59,163 bases of DNA from Paenibacillus campinasensis (GTDB lineage: Bacteria; Bacillota; Bacilli; Paenibacillales; Paenibacillaceae): contig NZ_NPBY01000076.1 in the NCBI RefSeq assembly GCF_002272015.1, forward strand, positions 1-59,163, written 5' to 3'. Of the stretch, positions 51,702-59,163 are shown in pieces; positions within the stretch are counted from its first letter, which is position 1; each line of letters starts with the position of its first letter. Position numbers and translations under genes: made by a program. The notes beneath the pieces are model-generated. The model had not been told where the DNA came from, searched no databases, and saw only the letters and a program-made list of their open reading frames with translations.

Positions 51702-52109
51702 CTAGCGGGTTGGACCGTTCATTCGTTGGGGAACCCGGTCGTGACTCCTGCAATATTCCGGATAACGCAAGCGAATCGCCTCAAAGAAATAAGGCGCATA
51801 ACGACAATCAAACAACTCGTGCGGCGTGGAATCCCGTTCCTGCTGTTCTTCTGCCCATCCGTTCCACAGATTAAAGGCCAAGCGGCTTGCTCGAAGGGAA
51901 GTACCTGTTTGCCAGAAGGCCTTTAAACCTTTCGGTCGGATGCTGTCGTTTGAAAAGTCAAACAAGTCCTGAACATGCGTCCTCGTTTCTCGCGTCAAGC
52001 CTAACGTGTAAAACAACGCACGATGATAGGCATCTTGGCGATGAAAACGGCTCAGCATATCACTGTAAAACTTTTCGTGTTCCACATCACAAAACATACC
52101 GGGAAACAT
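51702..52109 (-). CDS. DUF6075 family protein
   Basis: 135 residues with the family pattern FYSDMLSRFHRQDAYHRALF, LGLTRETR, FDFSNDSIRPKGLKAFWQTG and SRLAFNLWN. These proteins occur in Bacillota conjugative elements; function unknown. AAAGGAG precedes the ATG at 52109. It lies 25 bases before the CD1108-type gene in the same direction, so the two are probably co-transcribed. Confidence 0.8.
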   Translation of the reverse strand: MFPGMFCDVEHEKFYSDMLSRFHRQDAYHRALFYTLGLTRETRTHVQDLFDFSNDSIRPKGLKAFWQTGTSLRASRLAFNLWNGWAEEQQERDSTPHELFDCRYAPYFFEAIRLRYPEYCRSHDRVPQRMNGPTR

Positions 52110-52230
52110 AACTCTAGCACTCCTTTCATAGTGGCGACGATTAGTCATATAACCGCCAATCGTCGCCTTGAACATCACCCTCTAATAGCCCTTTCATTTT
52201 GGGAATAAAATCGGACCCTATGATTCAAAA

Positions 52231-52626
52231 TCACTTATTCCCGAGAATTTGCTTCAACTTCTTCAGCCCGCTTTCGATGGACTTGCGTACAGCCTTTTCA
52301 TCCACCTGCTCTACACGAGCGATAGCGACCTTACTCATCCCTAAAAAATAATGTGCGTAAATACGTCGAAACGACTTTTTCGGTAATCGACACATCGCTG
52401 CGTAAAGCTCTCTTCGAAAGGCCATCTCTTCATACTCCGTTTCAGTTGACCGAGAAGGAAACAGAATATCGTTTTCGATGCCATCGTTCCGATCCAGAGA
52501 ATAATATGCCCGATGACGATAAGCACGTAATTTATAAGCGCTTTCAAGCAACTCAAAACGTCGCATCTCCTGTACGATTTCCTCATCCACCTCAACCCAG
52601 AAATCCGTTTGATAGAAAGGATACAT
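52231..52626 (-). CDS. Sigma-70-like HTH protein of conjugative elements
   Basis: 131 residues from the ATG at 52626. Family features begin a few residues earlier (KINLRDMYPFYQTDFWVEVD), then YSLDRNDGIENDILF and a C-terminal helix-turn-helix (RRIYAHYFLGMSKVAIARVE). This is the sigma-region-4-like regulator common in Tn916/CTn-type elements. No standard start precedes the INLRD segment in frame; an ATG with a good ribosome site lies one base out of frame across an A7 run. A terminator lies just upstream. Confidence 0.75.
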   Translation of the reverse strand: MYPFYQTDFWVEVDEEIVQEMRRFELLESAYKLRAYRHRAYYSLDRNDGIENDILFPSRSTETEYEEMAFRRELYAAMCRLPKKSFRRIYAHYFLGMSKVAIARVEQVDEKAVRKSIESGLKKLKQILGNK

Positions 52627-52648
52627 GTCGCGAAGATTGATTTTTTTC

Positions 52649-52930
52649 TCATCCCTCTCCCTTGTTTTGATTGCCAAGCAAACCAAAACAAGGAGGAGGT
52701 GAACGGCAGCCTGTGCCGCCTTTAAACTTGATGCGTAATAAAGAAAAACAAAAAAGACCCTTCGAAAGTACACACGAAGGGTTCGAACTTTGATCCACTG
52801 AACGTGTAACACCATTCTGCAAGCATGGCAAACGCGTCAGCGGCACATCTTCAATGAGCCTGATAGCGAATTCAGTTAGGGCCTGTTCTCTGGCAGCACG
52901 AGCTGCACGCGACTTGATATTAACCAACAA
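52649..52930 (-). CDS. Possible small protein upstream of the sigma-like gene
   Basis: About 93 codons from a TTG with GGGAG six bases upstream. The first half looks coding (RAAREQALTEFAIRLIEDVP). The second half is read through a strong terminator and is probably fortuitous. It could be a leader whose translation affects the terminator. Confidence 0.35.
   Translation of the reverse strand: MLVNIKSRAARAAREQALTEFAIRLIEDVPLTRLPCLQNGVTRSVDQSSNPSCVLSKGLFCFSLLRIKFKGGTGCRSPPPCFGLLGNQNKGEG
52742..52783 (-). terminator. Rho-independent terminator upstream of the sigma-like gene
   Basis: CCCTTCG/CGAAGGG stem with a 10-base loop, then TCTTTTTTGTTTTT on minus. It lies upstream of the sigma-like gene, so it ends an incoming transcript or acts as an attenuator. 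Confidence 0.75.
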
Positions 52931-53404
52931 TATCAACTCCCGCTCTCATGGCAACACCATGATGAGAAGCAAGCCCTGTTGTTCAGTTATGTATGCAGAT
53001 TAGGTGCTACCATCCGTATTTTGAAAGACCGATAATGAAACAACTCCTCTCAATGGAAAACAGATTAACCCGACAGTCGTAGAACTAGAGTAATTTAAAT
53101 AGTCTTGTAATCGAGTACTAGAATAGTAAAATATACCCTCACTCTTCATATCGCCTGAAATGCCAAAAATCACGTTCTATCTCCAAATTTCATTCAAAAT
53201 GTCACAATTCACACCTACATCCCTATTGCCATCTGTAGAGTAAAGGTCTATTGGAATGGTAAGATATTGATAATCAGGACATATTTCCTGAGTCTCATAT
53301 CTCAGTAGAGGAGGGGATGAAAAAAAGAGGTTTGACAAGGGATCAAAACGTGTCGATTGATAAGAAGCCCTGGTCACTCTTAATCAAGGAAGGAGGATGA
53401 AAGG

Positions 53405-53941
53405 ATGTACAAAGGTAATCAGGAATTCTTGGAAGACATTTTTCGCAGATACTTTGAGAAAATCTATACTTATTGCAGAAGGCTGCTCAAAGGACACCCT
53501 GCCGATCTGGCAGAAGATTGTACGCAAATTACATTTCTGCACGCTGGCAAGCAAGCTGCCAAATTGAAATCACACCCGAACATTGAAGGCTGGCTCTATC
53601 GAACATCTCGAAATCAGGTCAACTCCACATTCCGAAAACAGTACACCAAAAGAAAGTATGAGATCATCCTTCACGGAAATCTGGCCGAACGATTGACAGC
53701 CGTGAGCTACGATTTGGATGAAGCCTTTCTCGCCACGGTTGACATTGAGTCCTTGGTGGAGTACGTATTAAGTCAGCTTGATCCGCGTGAGCATCAGTTA
53801 TATACCGATTACTTCCAGCGCCAATTAACCATCACTCAATTAGCCAGCAAGTACCACTTGTCTCAGACGGCTGTGACCAGTCGAATCTACAGACTAAAGA
53901 AAAAAATCAAAGTCATTGTGTATGAGAACATTGGTACATAG
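53405..53941 (+). CDS. ECF-type RNA polymerase sigma factor
   Basis: 178 residues: region 2 (FRRYFEKIYTYCRRLLKGHP, AEDCTQITFLHA) and region 4 (LTITQLASKYHLSQTAVTSRI). GAAGGAGGATG precedes the ATG. It is the only plus-strand gene in the conjugative module. No anti-sigma factor gene is adjacent. It may direct transfer-gene expression (inference). Confidence 0.88.
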   Translation: MYKGNQEFLEDIFRRYFEKIYTYCRRLLKGHPADLAEDCTQITFLHAGKQAAKLKSHPNIEGWLYRTSRNQVNSTFRKQYTKRKYEIILHGNLAERLTAVSYDLDEAFLATVDIESLVEYVLSQLDPREHQLYTDYFQRQLTITQLASKYHLSQTAVTSRIYRLKKKIKVIVYENIGT

Positions 53942-53966
53942 CTCGTGATTCCAAATAGATATGATC

Positions 53967-54004
53967 GGCAAGCAGCTGATGAAGCATCCCATCAGCCGCT
54001 TGCC
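53967..54004. terminator. Hairpin between convergent sigma factor and VirB4-like genes
   Basis: GGCAAGC(A)GCTGATG pairs with CATCAGC(C)GCTTGCC, long but without a clear T run; it fills the gap between the two stops. Confidence 0.6.
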
Positions 54005-54010
54005 AAGGGT

Positions 54011-56341
54011 TTACAGTGATTCTCCCGGCTTCGTGGTCATCAAACGGTAAAGTTTTGTATGCCTTGGAAAGCTATCTGTAAATGGCACGAGAGAACTGCC
54101 GACCTTTAACAGCCCATTCCCGGCATCGACGTTTGTAATATAAGAAAGCTGGAGATCCGAAATATTAAGCAGTTCCGCCAACTCCTTGCGATCCGTACTG
54201 GCCTGATTCAGCATCACGATAAATTCGCTATTGGCCAGCATCGTTCGGGCCGTATGACTTTGCAACAAATCATCCACGTTTTGCGTAATCCCCGTACAAA
54301 AAGCGCCATACTTTCGGACACGTTTCCATAACGTGAACAAAAAGTTGGCGCTGTACTCGTGTTGGAAAAGCAGATAAATTTCATCGATGAAGATAAACGT
54401 GTTTTTCCCCTTGGCGCGATTTTGTGTAATCCGGTTCAGAATGCTGTCCAATACAACCAGCATGCCAATCGGCAACAGTTGCTTGCCCAAATCCAAAATA
54501 TCATAGCAGATCAGCCGGTTATGAACGTTGACGTTAGTCGGCTGGGCGAACGTATTCAAACTGCCAGCGGTAAACAGTTCAATCGCCAGCGCGATGTCCT
54601 GCGCCTCCGGCTCGGATTGCTTGAGCAGTTCCGCTCGAAAATCCTGTAAGGTAGGCGGTTGCCCTTTGTAATTGCTTTGCAGATATTTTCGATACACACT
54701 GGCCGTGCAACGGTCGATAATCGACTTTTCCTTCGCTCCCAACTGATAACCGCCAATGAGTTGCTCGCATAACGAAAGAACAAATTCGGATTTTAAAATG
54801 ATCGGATTTGCTCCGTCACCGTATTGCCGGTTTATATCCATCGCATTGATATGATTGGGTGACGTGGCCGAGATATGAATCGTCTCGCCTCTCAGTGCTT
54901 CTACCAAGGCGGAATATTCACGTTCCGGGTCAATCAGAATAATGTCATCACCACTGGCCAGTATTTGATTGACGATTTCTCTTTTTGCCGTAAAGCTTTT
55001 TCCGGAGCCCGATACCCCCAAAATAAAGCTGTTTCCATTGAGCAACTGCTTGCGATTGGCAATGAGCATATTTTTACTGATGACGTTTTGTCCGTAGTAA
55101 ATACCGCCTTCATGCATGATTTCCTGCGCCCGAAACGGGATAAACACCGCTGTGCTTTCTGTCGTCAACGTTCTCAAGGCATGTACTTTCCGTAAACCAT
55201 AAGGCAACACGGTATTCAGACCGTCCATCTGCTGGTACGTAAGGGGCGAGAACTGACACAAATGTTTGCGGGCTGTCGTCAATATCGCTTCGGTATCGTT
55301 GTCGAGCTGCTCCTTGCTTTCGGCCACATGCACCATCGTCAATAAGCCAAACAGCATGCGTTGGTCGCGAGTCGTTAGGTCATCCAGAAATTCCTTGCTC
55401 TCTTTTCGCTGCTGCTCCATGTCATATGGGATAACAGCGGAGAAGTTGTTGTTATTGTTTTGCCGCCGCTGCCAGTTTGTAATGTTCGTTTCCACGCCCA
55501 ACAAACGGTTTTCGATTTCGCGAACCGCCTCATCCGTTGGTATCGGAATGATGTCAAGGGACAGAAATAAGTTGCGGTGCAGGTCGCAAAGCTCGGATAT
55601 CATGCTGTCCTTGATATAGCTGGCATACTCACGCAGGAAGATGACCCGGCCATAAAGCTTCCCCATCCGAAAATGATCCTTTTCAAACTCAAACGTATCC
55701 GGACAAATATAATCTTTGAAATCATGTCCTTTGCGCATCGTTTCCGATAAGTCGAAACGAAAGTCCGTTTCCTCTCCCTGGCGGAAGAAATGGTGAAAAA
55801 TACGCAACCGCTCAGTGGCGTCCAGTTCCGTACATTTGGAGCCGAGACGGGAAAAATGGGCGATCAGATCGGTCCCAACTCGAGAAAAATAATGCCGGGC
55901 TTCTTCGATATTGGGTTTGGCAATGGATATCGTTATATACTTCTCTTGAATCGTACCGTTGGCCCCAACGGATTTTTCCAGCAGCATCTGATTATACTCT
56001 TGTCGATATTCGTCCAGTTCATCTTGCTGCAGCGGAATGAAGACCGAGCTTTCAAAATCCGCTCGATTCAGCCTCCGGTTATGAATGGTGATTTTCGTTG
56101 TCGCCCCGCTGTCAAAGGAATTGAGCAATTCGGAATACGACAGGAACATCGCTTCCTTATCTTCGCGGGAGGCGACGGAATAATTGATGTCCTCGAATCG
56201 ATACGTCTTGGAAAACTTATTGCCAACTAAAAAAATCCCGTCCGCCCAAATTGAGCGAATCGGGATCACTTGTTGTACGCCTTTCGGTATGACAAACCGT
56301 TCCTTATCCTGCTTGATGATACGACTTAACGTCTTAATCAT
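54011..56341 (-). CDS. VirB4-like conjugation ATPase
   Basis: 776 residues. Walker A GVSGSGKS (442-449), Walker B FIFIDEIYLLF (about 646-656), TraC/VirB4 N-terminal region before it. It energises the type IV mating channel at the cytoplasmic membrane. It overlaps the upstream PrgI gene by eight bases; AAAGGA lies ten bases before the ATG. The usual VirB6-like, coupling-protein and relaxase genes are not in this window. Confidence 0.93.
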   Translation of the reverse strand: MIKTLSRIIKQDKERFVIPKGVQQVIPIRSIWADGIFLVGNKFSKTYRFEDINYSVASREDKEAMFLSYSELLNSFDSGATTKITIHNRRLNRADFESSVFIPLQQDELDEYRQEYNQMLLEKSVGANGTIQEKYITISIAKPNIEEARHYFSRVGTDLIAHFSRLGSKCTELDATERLRIFHHFFRQGEETDFRFDLSETMRKGHDFKDYICPDTFEFEKDHFRMGKLYGRVIFLREYASYIKDSMISELCDLHRNLFLSLDIIPIPTDEAVREIENRLLGVETNITNWQRRQNNNNNFSAVIPYDMEQQRKESKEFLDDLTTRDQRMLFGLLTMVHVAESKEQLDNDTEAILTTARKHLCQFSPLTYQQMDGLNTVLPYGLRKVHALRTLTTESTAVFIPFRAQEIMHEGGIYYGQNVISKNMLIANRKQLLNGNSFILGVSGSGKSFTAKREIVNQILASGDDIILIDPEREYSALVEALRGETIHISATSPNHINAMDINRQYGDGANPIILKSEFVLSLCEQLIGGYQLGAKEKSIIDRCTASVYRKYLQSNYKGQPPTLQDFRAELLKQSEPEAQDIALAIELFTAGSLNTFAQPTNVNVHNRLICYDILDLGKQLLPIGMLVVLDSILNRITQNRAKGKNTFIFIDEIYLLFQHEYSANFLFTLWKRVRKYGAFCTGITQNVDDLLQSHTARTMLANSEFIVMLNQASTDRKELAELLNISDLQLSYITNVDAGNGLLKVGSSLVPFTDSFPRHTKLYRLMTTKPGESL

Positions 56342-56696
56342 GGCGTTTCATTCCTTTTTCATACTGCTCTATGGTCTTGCTTAACGCCGCCGCATACGTG
56401 TTCGTCGAGTGGAAGACCAAGCGCCGCGGCATTAAAAATTCCGATTTGATATACGCCCATAGCAATTGCTCGGCATTCATACCGTGGTACCGGATAAAGC
56501 CCAGGGCGGCGAATGGGGCCGCACCCAAGACGCATACCCAACTGAGTGTCTCGATGCCGAAACGACTGCGCAGCATAAAGTACAGCGCTATCGCCACACC
56601 TACGGCCAAAACAGAAAAAAAGAACTGTCGCAAGGACAGTCCAAAAAAGATGCTTTCCGTATATTCCCGGATCTCCCGGTTGATTTTCACTTCCAC
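56334..56696 (-). CDS. PrgI family conjugation membrane protein
   Basis: 120 residues. The family opening VKINREIREYTESIFFGLSL is followed by two membrane helices (about 24-44 and 50-68) and a short amphipathic tail. PrgI proteins precede VirB4 in Gram-positive conjugative modules and are thought to correspond to VirB3. GGAGGG lies before the GTG. Translationally coupled to the ATPase gene. Confidence 0.9.
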   Translation of the reverse strand: MEVKINREIREYTESIFFGLSLRQFFFSVLAVGVAIALYFMLRSRFGIETLSWVCVLGAAPFAALGFIRYHGMNAEQLLWAYIKSEFLMPRRLVFHSTNTYAAALSKTIEQYEKGMKRHD

Positions 56697-56736
56697 ATGT
56701 CATCCCTCCCTTAGCCTTTAAAATTTGATATACGTG

Positions 56737-58035
56737 TTAGAACAGAAAGGAATCTTCATTCCCTATATCTTTTGTACTTTTAGCTTCTGTCTTCAGGTTA
56801 TATATAATTTCCACTTCAAAACTGACAACTTCAACAATTCGTATTTCATTGTTCTTTTCAAAATTAAACAATGCATAGTTTGTATATTTTCTATCGCTTA
56901 CACCTTGATAAGCCACACCATGAAATCCAATTTCAGCACAACAATTACCAATATAATTGGTTAGTAGATAAGCCTTTTTTAAGGGCTTACTCTCTTCGTT
57001 TATCTCATTAAAAAAACCCTGGAAACTATGATCAAACAACCCGATGTTAAACAACTTCAATTTTTTTCTCGTTTTAAAAAGAGCAATGTCAATATTTTCA
57101 TCGTTTAACGGATGAATTTCATACGGGATGGCTTTCATTCGATTACTCAGATATAAAACGGATATGCCAACAGCATTATAACGTCCGTGCTGAGGCAACC
57201 CCTCAGGCGGATTCCAGATTTCATCTTCTCCAAATACATGTTTCCTATCTTTTTTTCGTGCCCTTCCTCTAAAAAGCTGAGTCCCACTTCTTAATTCTAT
57301 ATAGTCTCTCTTTTCATAATGTTTTTGTAGAAGATCATAGACTTTTTTTCCCGTTTCATGCTTATATGCCAGAAGAGGATATTTCAAAAGATGCTGTTTA
57401 AACTCATGGAGTTCCTGCCAACTAAGATCAATATTATATTTTTGGGCAAACTGAGAAAACTCAATAAAGTCAAAGTCATCTAATCCAAATACCGAATTTG
57501 TTTCATGTTCATCATAAACTTGATCATAAGATTCAAAAGTACCTCCATCGGGATTATGGGAGTAATCAATTGGATCTTCACCGTAGTGGCAAGTTTGACA
57601 ACGTAGATGTTTAAGTATTAGCTTATGGAACTTATCGTCTATTCCTTTCTCCCACAAAAAGCTTTCAACAGTTTGTCCTGCGTTGTTCTCAATAAAATTA
57701 CTTGGGTCTTCTTCATCTTTATTCCAACGATAAACATCATAATCAAGTTGCGCGCCGACACATTTAAAACACCCATAAATTTTTTTTGAAAGTTCGCCTC
57801 CAATTAACACGAAGATGGGTATTATCTTCTCTTCAAAATACTCTTCAGAGTAATACTCAACGTAAGCTTTAAGCTTTAAATTACACAGTAAACAATTATA
57901 TTTAGTTTTTTCTTTCTCTCTTATGGTTCGAGGTCTTCTGTTAATACCTACTTTTATATTTAGCCTATTAATGACTTCAATTAGATCGTCAAAACAACTC
58001 CTGCAAATGACGGAGCACTCGTTCATATCTTCCAC
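56737..58035 (-). CDS. RES-domain protein with Cys-rich N-terminus
   Basis: 432 residues. The C-terminal half has the RES pattern: LFRGRARKK (Arg), a GRYNAVGISVLYLSN loop, IPYEIHP (Glu). RES proteins degrade NAD+ and act as toxins. The N-terminal half has CRSC, CLLC, CFKC and CQTC pairs and acidic stretches, compatible with the zinc-binding HEPN/RES N-terminal type seen in defence-related proteins. No Xre-like antitoxin gene is adjacent. GTG start; an ATG three codons on is possible. AT-rich relative to the conjugation genes, suggesting separate acquisition. Confidence 0.75.
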   Translation of the reverse strand: MEDMNECSVICRSCFDDLIEVINRLNIKVGINRRPRTIREKEKTKYNCLLCNLKLKAYVEYYSEEYFEEKIIPIFVLIGGELSKKIYGCFKCVGAQLDYDVYRWNKDEEDPSNFIENNAGQTVESFLWEKGIDDKFHKLILKHLRCQTCHYGEDPIDYSHNPDGGTFESYDQVYDEHETNSVFGLDDFDFIEFSQFAQKYNIDLSWQELHEFKQHLLKYPLLAYKHETGKKVYDLLQKHYEKRDYIELRSGTQLFRGRARKKDRKHVFGEDEIWNPPEGLPQHGRYNAVGISVLYLSNRMKAIPYEIHPLNDENIDIALFKTRKKLKLFNIGLFDHSFQGFFNEINEESKPLKKAYLLTNYIGNCCAEIGFHGVAYQGVSDRKYTNYALFNFEKNNEIRIVEVVSFEVEIIYNLKTEAKSTKDIGNEDSFLF

Positions 58036-58311
58036 TCGCCCATTTAGTAAAATTTAACACGGTTCATTATTTTTCATAATTCGACATATCTGATCAAAAT
58101 CCTTTTATTCCGCCTCATTCTTGTCTTTGAGATCGCACCGATAATTCGACGAATCTGGTGCGGGTCCCCCCCGAACTACCCACTCTACTTTTTTCGTCGT
58201 AACAGTGTCTATAAAATACACAGTCGTGTCTCCATGGCGGCACAGAGGATCTCGTAACATCTTGCTTGAACTTGACTGAGGATTTAACACGAGGTATGCT
58301 CTATTTATCAG

Positions 58312-58510
58312 CTTCGTATATCACGTAAAAATCAGGTGCGTATATCTTTTTCTGCGTATAACCCATTAGCGCCTGGTTCGTATATCTTGGCTGACAAAAT
58401 CAAAGTTATGCGAATTCGAAGCGAGAAAAGCGAAGTAGTGGTATGGCGAAAAGCCTTATGGTACAAGGGATTCCGGCATTTTTGAAGGGTCAAGAAATGG
58501 TTCGCATAAT
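58312..58510. repeat. Right array of lox-arm-like motifs with hairpin
   Basis: CTTCGTATATC (58312), GGTGCGTATATC (58335), CTGCGTATAAC (58352), GGTTCGTATATC (58375), GTTATGCGAA (58405) and GGTTCGCATAAT (58499). A palindromic segment at 58442-58481 (CCTTATGGTACAAGGGATT centre, GGCATT arm) matches the one at 20536-20575. The outermost motif is inverted relative to the outermost left-array motif, as terminal inverted repeats would be. The gap 58036-58311 holds no convincing gene. Confidence 0.65.
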
Positions 58511-58548
58511 GTTGTGTTAGGTGAAGTACCTTGACTTCCTCGAATTAC

Positions 58549-59163
58549 TTACAACTTGTCATAAAGAGGAAGGCTTCTAAGTCTTGAATCCAAAAGCCTA
58601 TTAATACTGTTCTTATCAGTTCTTTCATTCTCTTGCTCTACCAACTCAGCACAGTGTAGGCATGTTATATACGAAAAGCCTGTTAACTTCTTTATTTGTC
58701 CTAATGGTATGCCCGTCTTAATCTGTTGCATGATGACAAATTTCGCAACACTTTCAGCTTCTCTTGATTGTAAAATTGCACTAAGAACTTCAAACATTGA
58801 TGCATTCGAAGTTAATTCTTTACCTTGATTAGTTATAAATAATGCTCCTTTGGGGTCATTACCCGCAATTGAATCTCGGATCACTAGATAATTTCTAATT
58901 TGGCTAGATAATTCGTCAGGTAGGTGAATACGATAATTATTTATATTAAGTGTGTTTACAATTTCATTTATATCGCTACGAACTAGGGCTTTAATACTTT
59001 TTATCTTCAAACCAGCATACATAACAAGTTTAGTTATAATCGCAGAAACATAATCAGTGAATGCCTTATTATATCCAGTTGTTTTCAATAAATCGGACTT
59101 AGGGTTATTAATGCATTCATTACAATACTCCAATAACTCATTGTACACATCATCACTAATAGG
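58549..59163 (-). CDS. Degenerate tyrosine recombinase-like protein (5' partial)
   Basis: At least 204 residues; the frame is open to the window edge, so the N-terminus is missing. The fold resembles the integrase catalytic domain (TKLVMYAGLKIKSIKALVRS, then RIHLPDELSSQIRNYL). However, the first catalytic Arg is Lys, and the HxxR...H...Y box is replaced by QIKTGIPLGQIKKLTGFSYI, with no nucleophile in place. It is probably a DNA-binding accessory or regulator rather than an active recombinase. It ends 38 bases from the right motif array. Confidence 0.6.
   Translation of the reverse strand, partial: PISDDVYNELLEYCNECINNPKSDLLKTTGYNKAFTDYVSAIITKLVMYAGLKIKSIKALVRSDINEIVNTLNINNYRIHLPDELSSQIRNYLVIRDSIAGNDPKGALFITNQGKELTSNASMFEVLSAILQSREAESVAKFVIMQQIKTGIPLGQIKKLTGFSYITCLHCAELVEQENERTDKNSINRLLDSRLRSLPLYDKL

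Noticed and set aside
58105..58290. 61-codon minus open frame before the right array
   Set aside because: Weak ribosome site and no family; could be a relic but cannot be supported.

Overview
The window looks like a chromosomal stretch of a low-to-mid GC Bacillota, most probably Paenibacillus. The signs are strong AGGAGG-type ribosome sites, frequent TTG/GTG starts, a YesM/YesN-type two-component system driving a sugar ABC transporter, a CcpA-type cre site, and many stand-alone MerR, HxlR, TetR and Rrf2 regulators. Assignments rest on reading protein motifs by eye; no database search was run.

Left part (1-18.2 kb), host-like. It holds a von Willebrand A protein, then a minus-strand carbohydrate module (YesN-type response regulator, YesM-type kinase, solute-binding lipoprotein, two permeases, GH43 enzyme). 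Next come small membrane proteins, a MerR regulator whose promoter sits directly on its start codon, a metallo-beta-lactamase-fold hydrolase and a DUF952 protein. A phospholipid locus follows: phosphatidylserine decarboxylase and its TetR regulator diverge from an SDR, a NAPE-PLD-like hydrolase and phosphatidylserine synthase, with two matching palindromic operators between them.

Middle (18.2-24 kb) is a scar-rich junction: a structured repeat present twice, a serine hydrolase, a GNAT remnant, and three related tyrosine recombinases. Two are tandem on plus, the second split by a stop codon between its domains; one is convergent. An array of short lox-arm-like motifs and a hairpin lie just upstream.

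24-49 kb is accessory cargo dominated by drug efflux and its regulation. There are five MFS pumps (three DHA1-like paralogues and two EmrB/QacA-like paralogues) and an SMR (SugE/Gdx-like) pump, most next to a regulator of a different family (MerR, LysR, Rrf2, TetR). The region also has a nucleotidyltransferase, SDRs, a medium-chain dehydrogenase, a cytochrome P450, a VanRS-like two-component system with a PmtA-like methyltransferase, and an acyltransferase/DUF6320 pair. Several gene remnants lie between them.

49-59 kb is a reduced conjugative module on minus: PrgI, VirB4-like ATPase, CD1108-type NlpC/P60 protein, DUF6075 and sigma-like regulators. A RES-domain protein (putative NAD+-consuming toxin or defence protein) follows. 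The window ends with a second motif array plus hairpin like the one at 20.5 kb, and a recombinase-fold protein without the catalytic residues. The matching arrays suggest that roughly 20.5-58.5 kb is, or was, one mobile element. I saw no rRNA, tRNA or CRISPR array.
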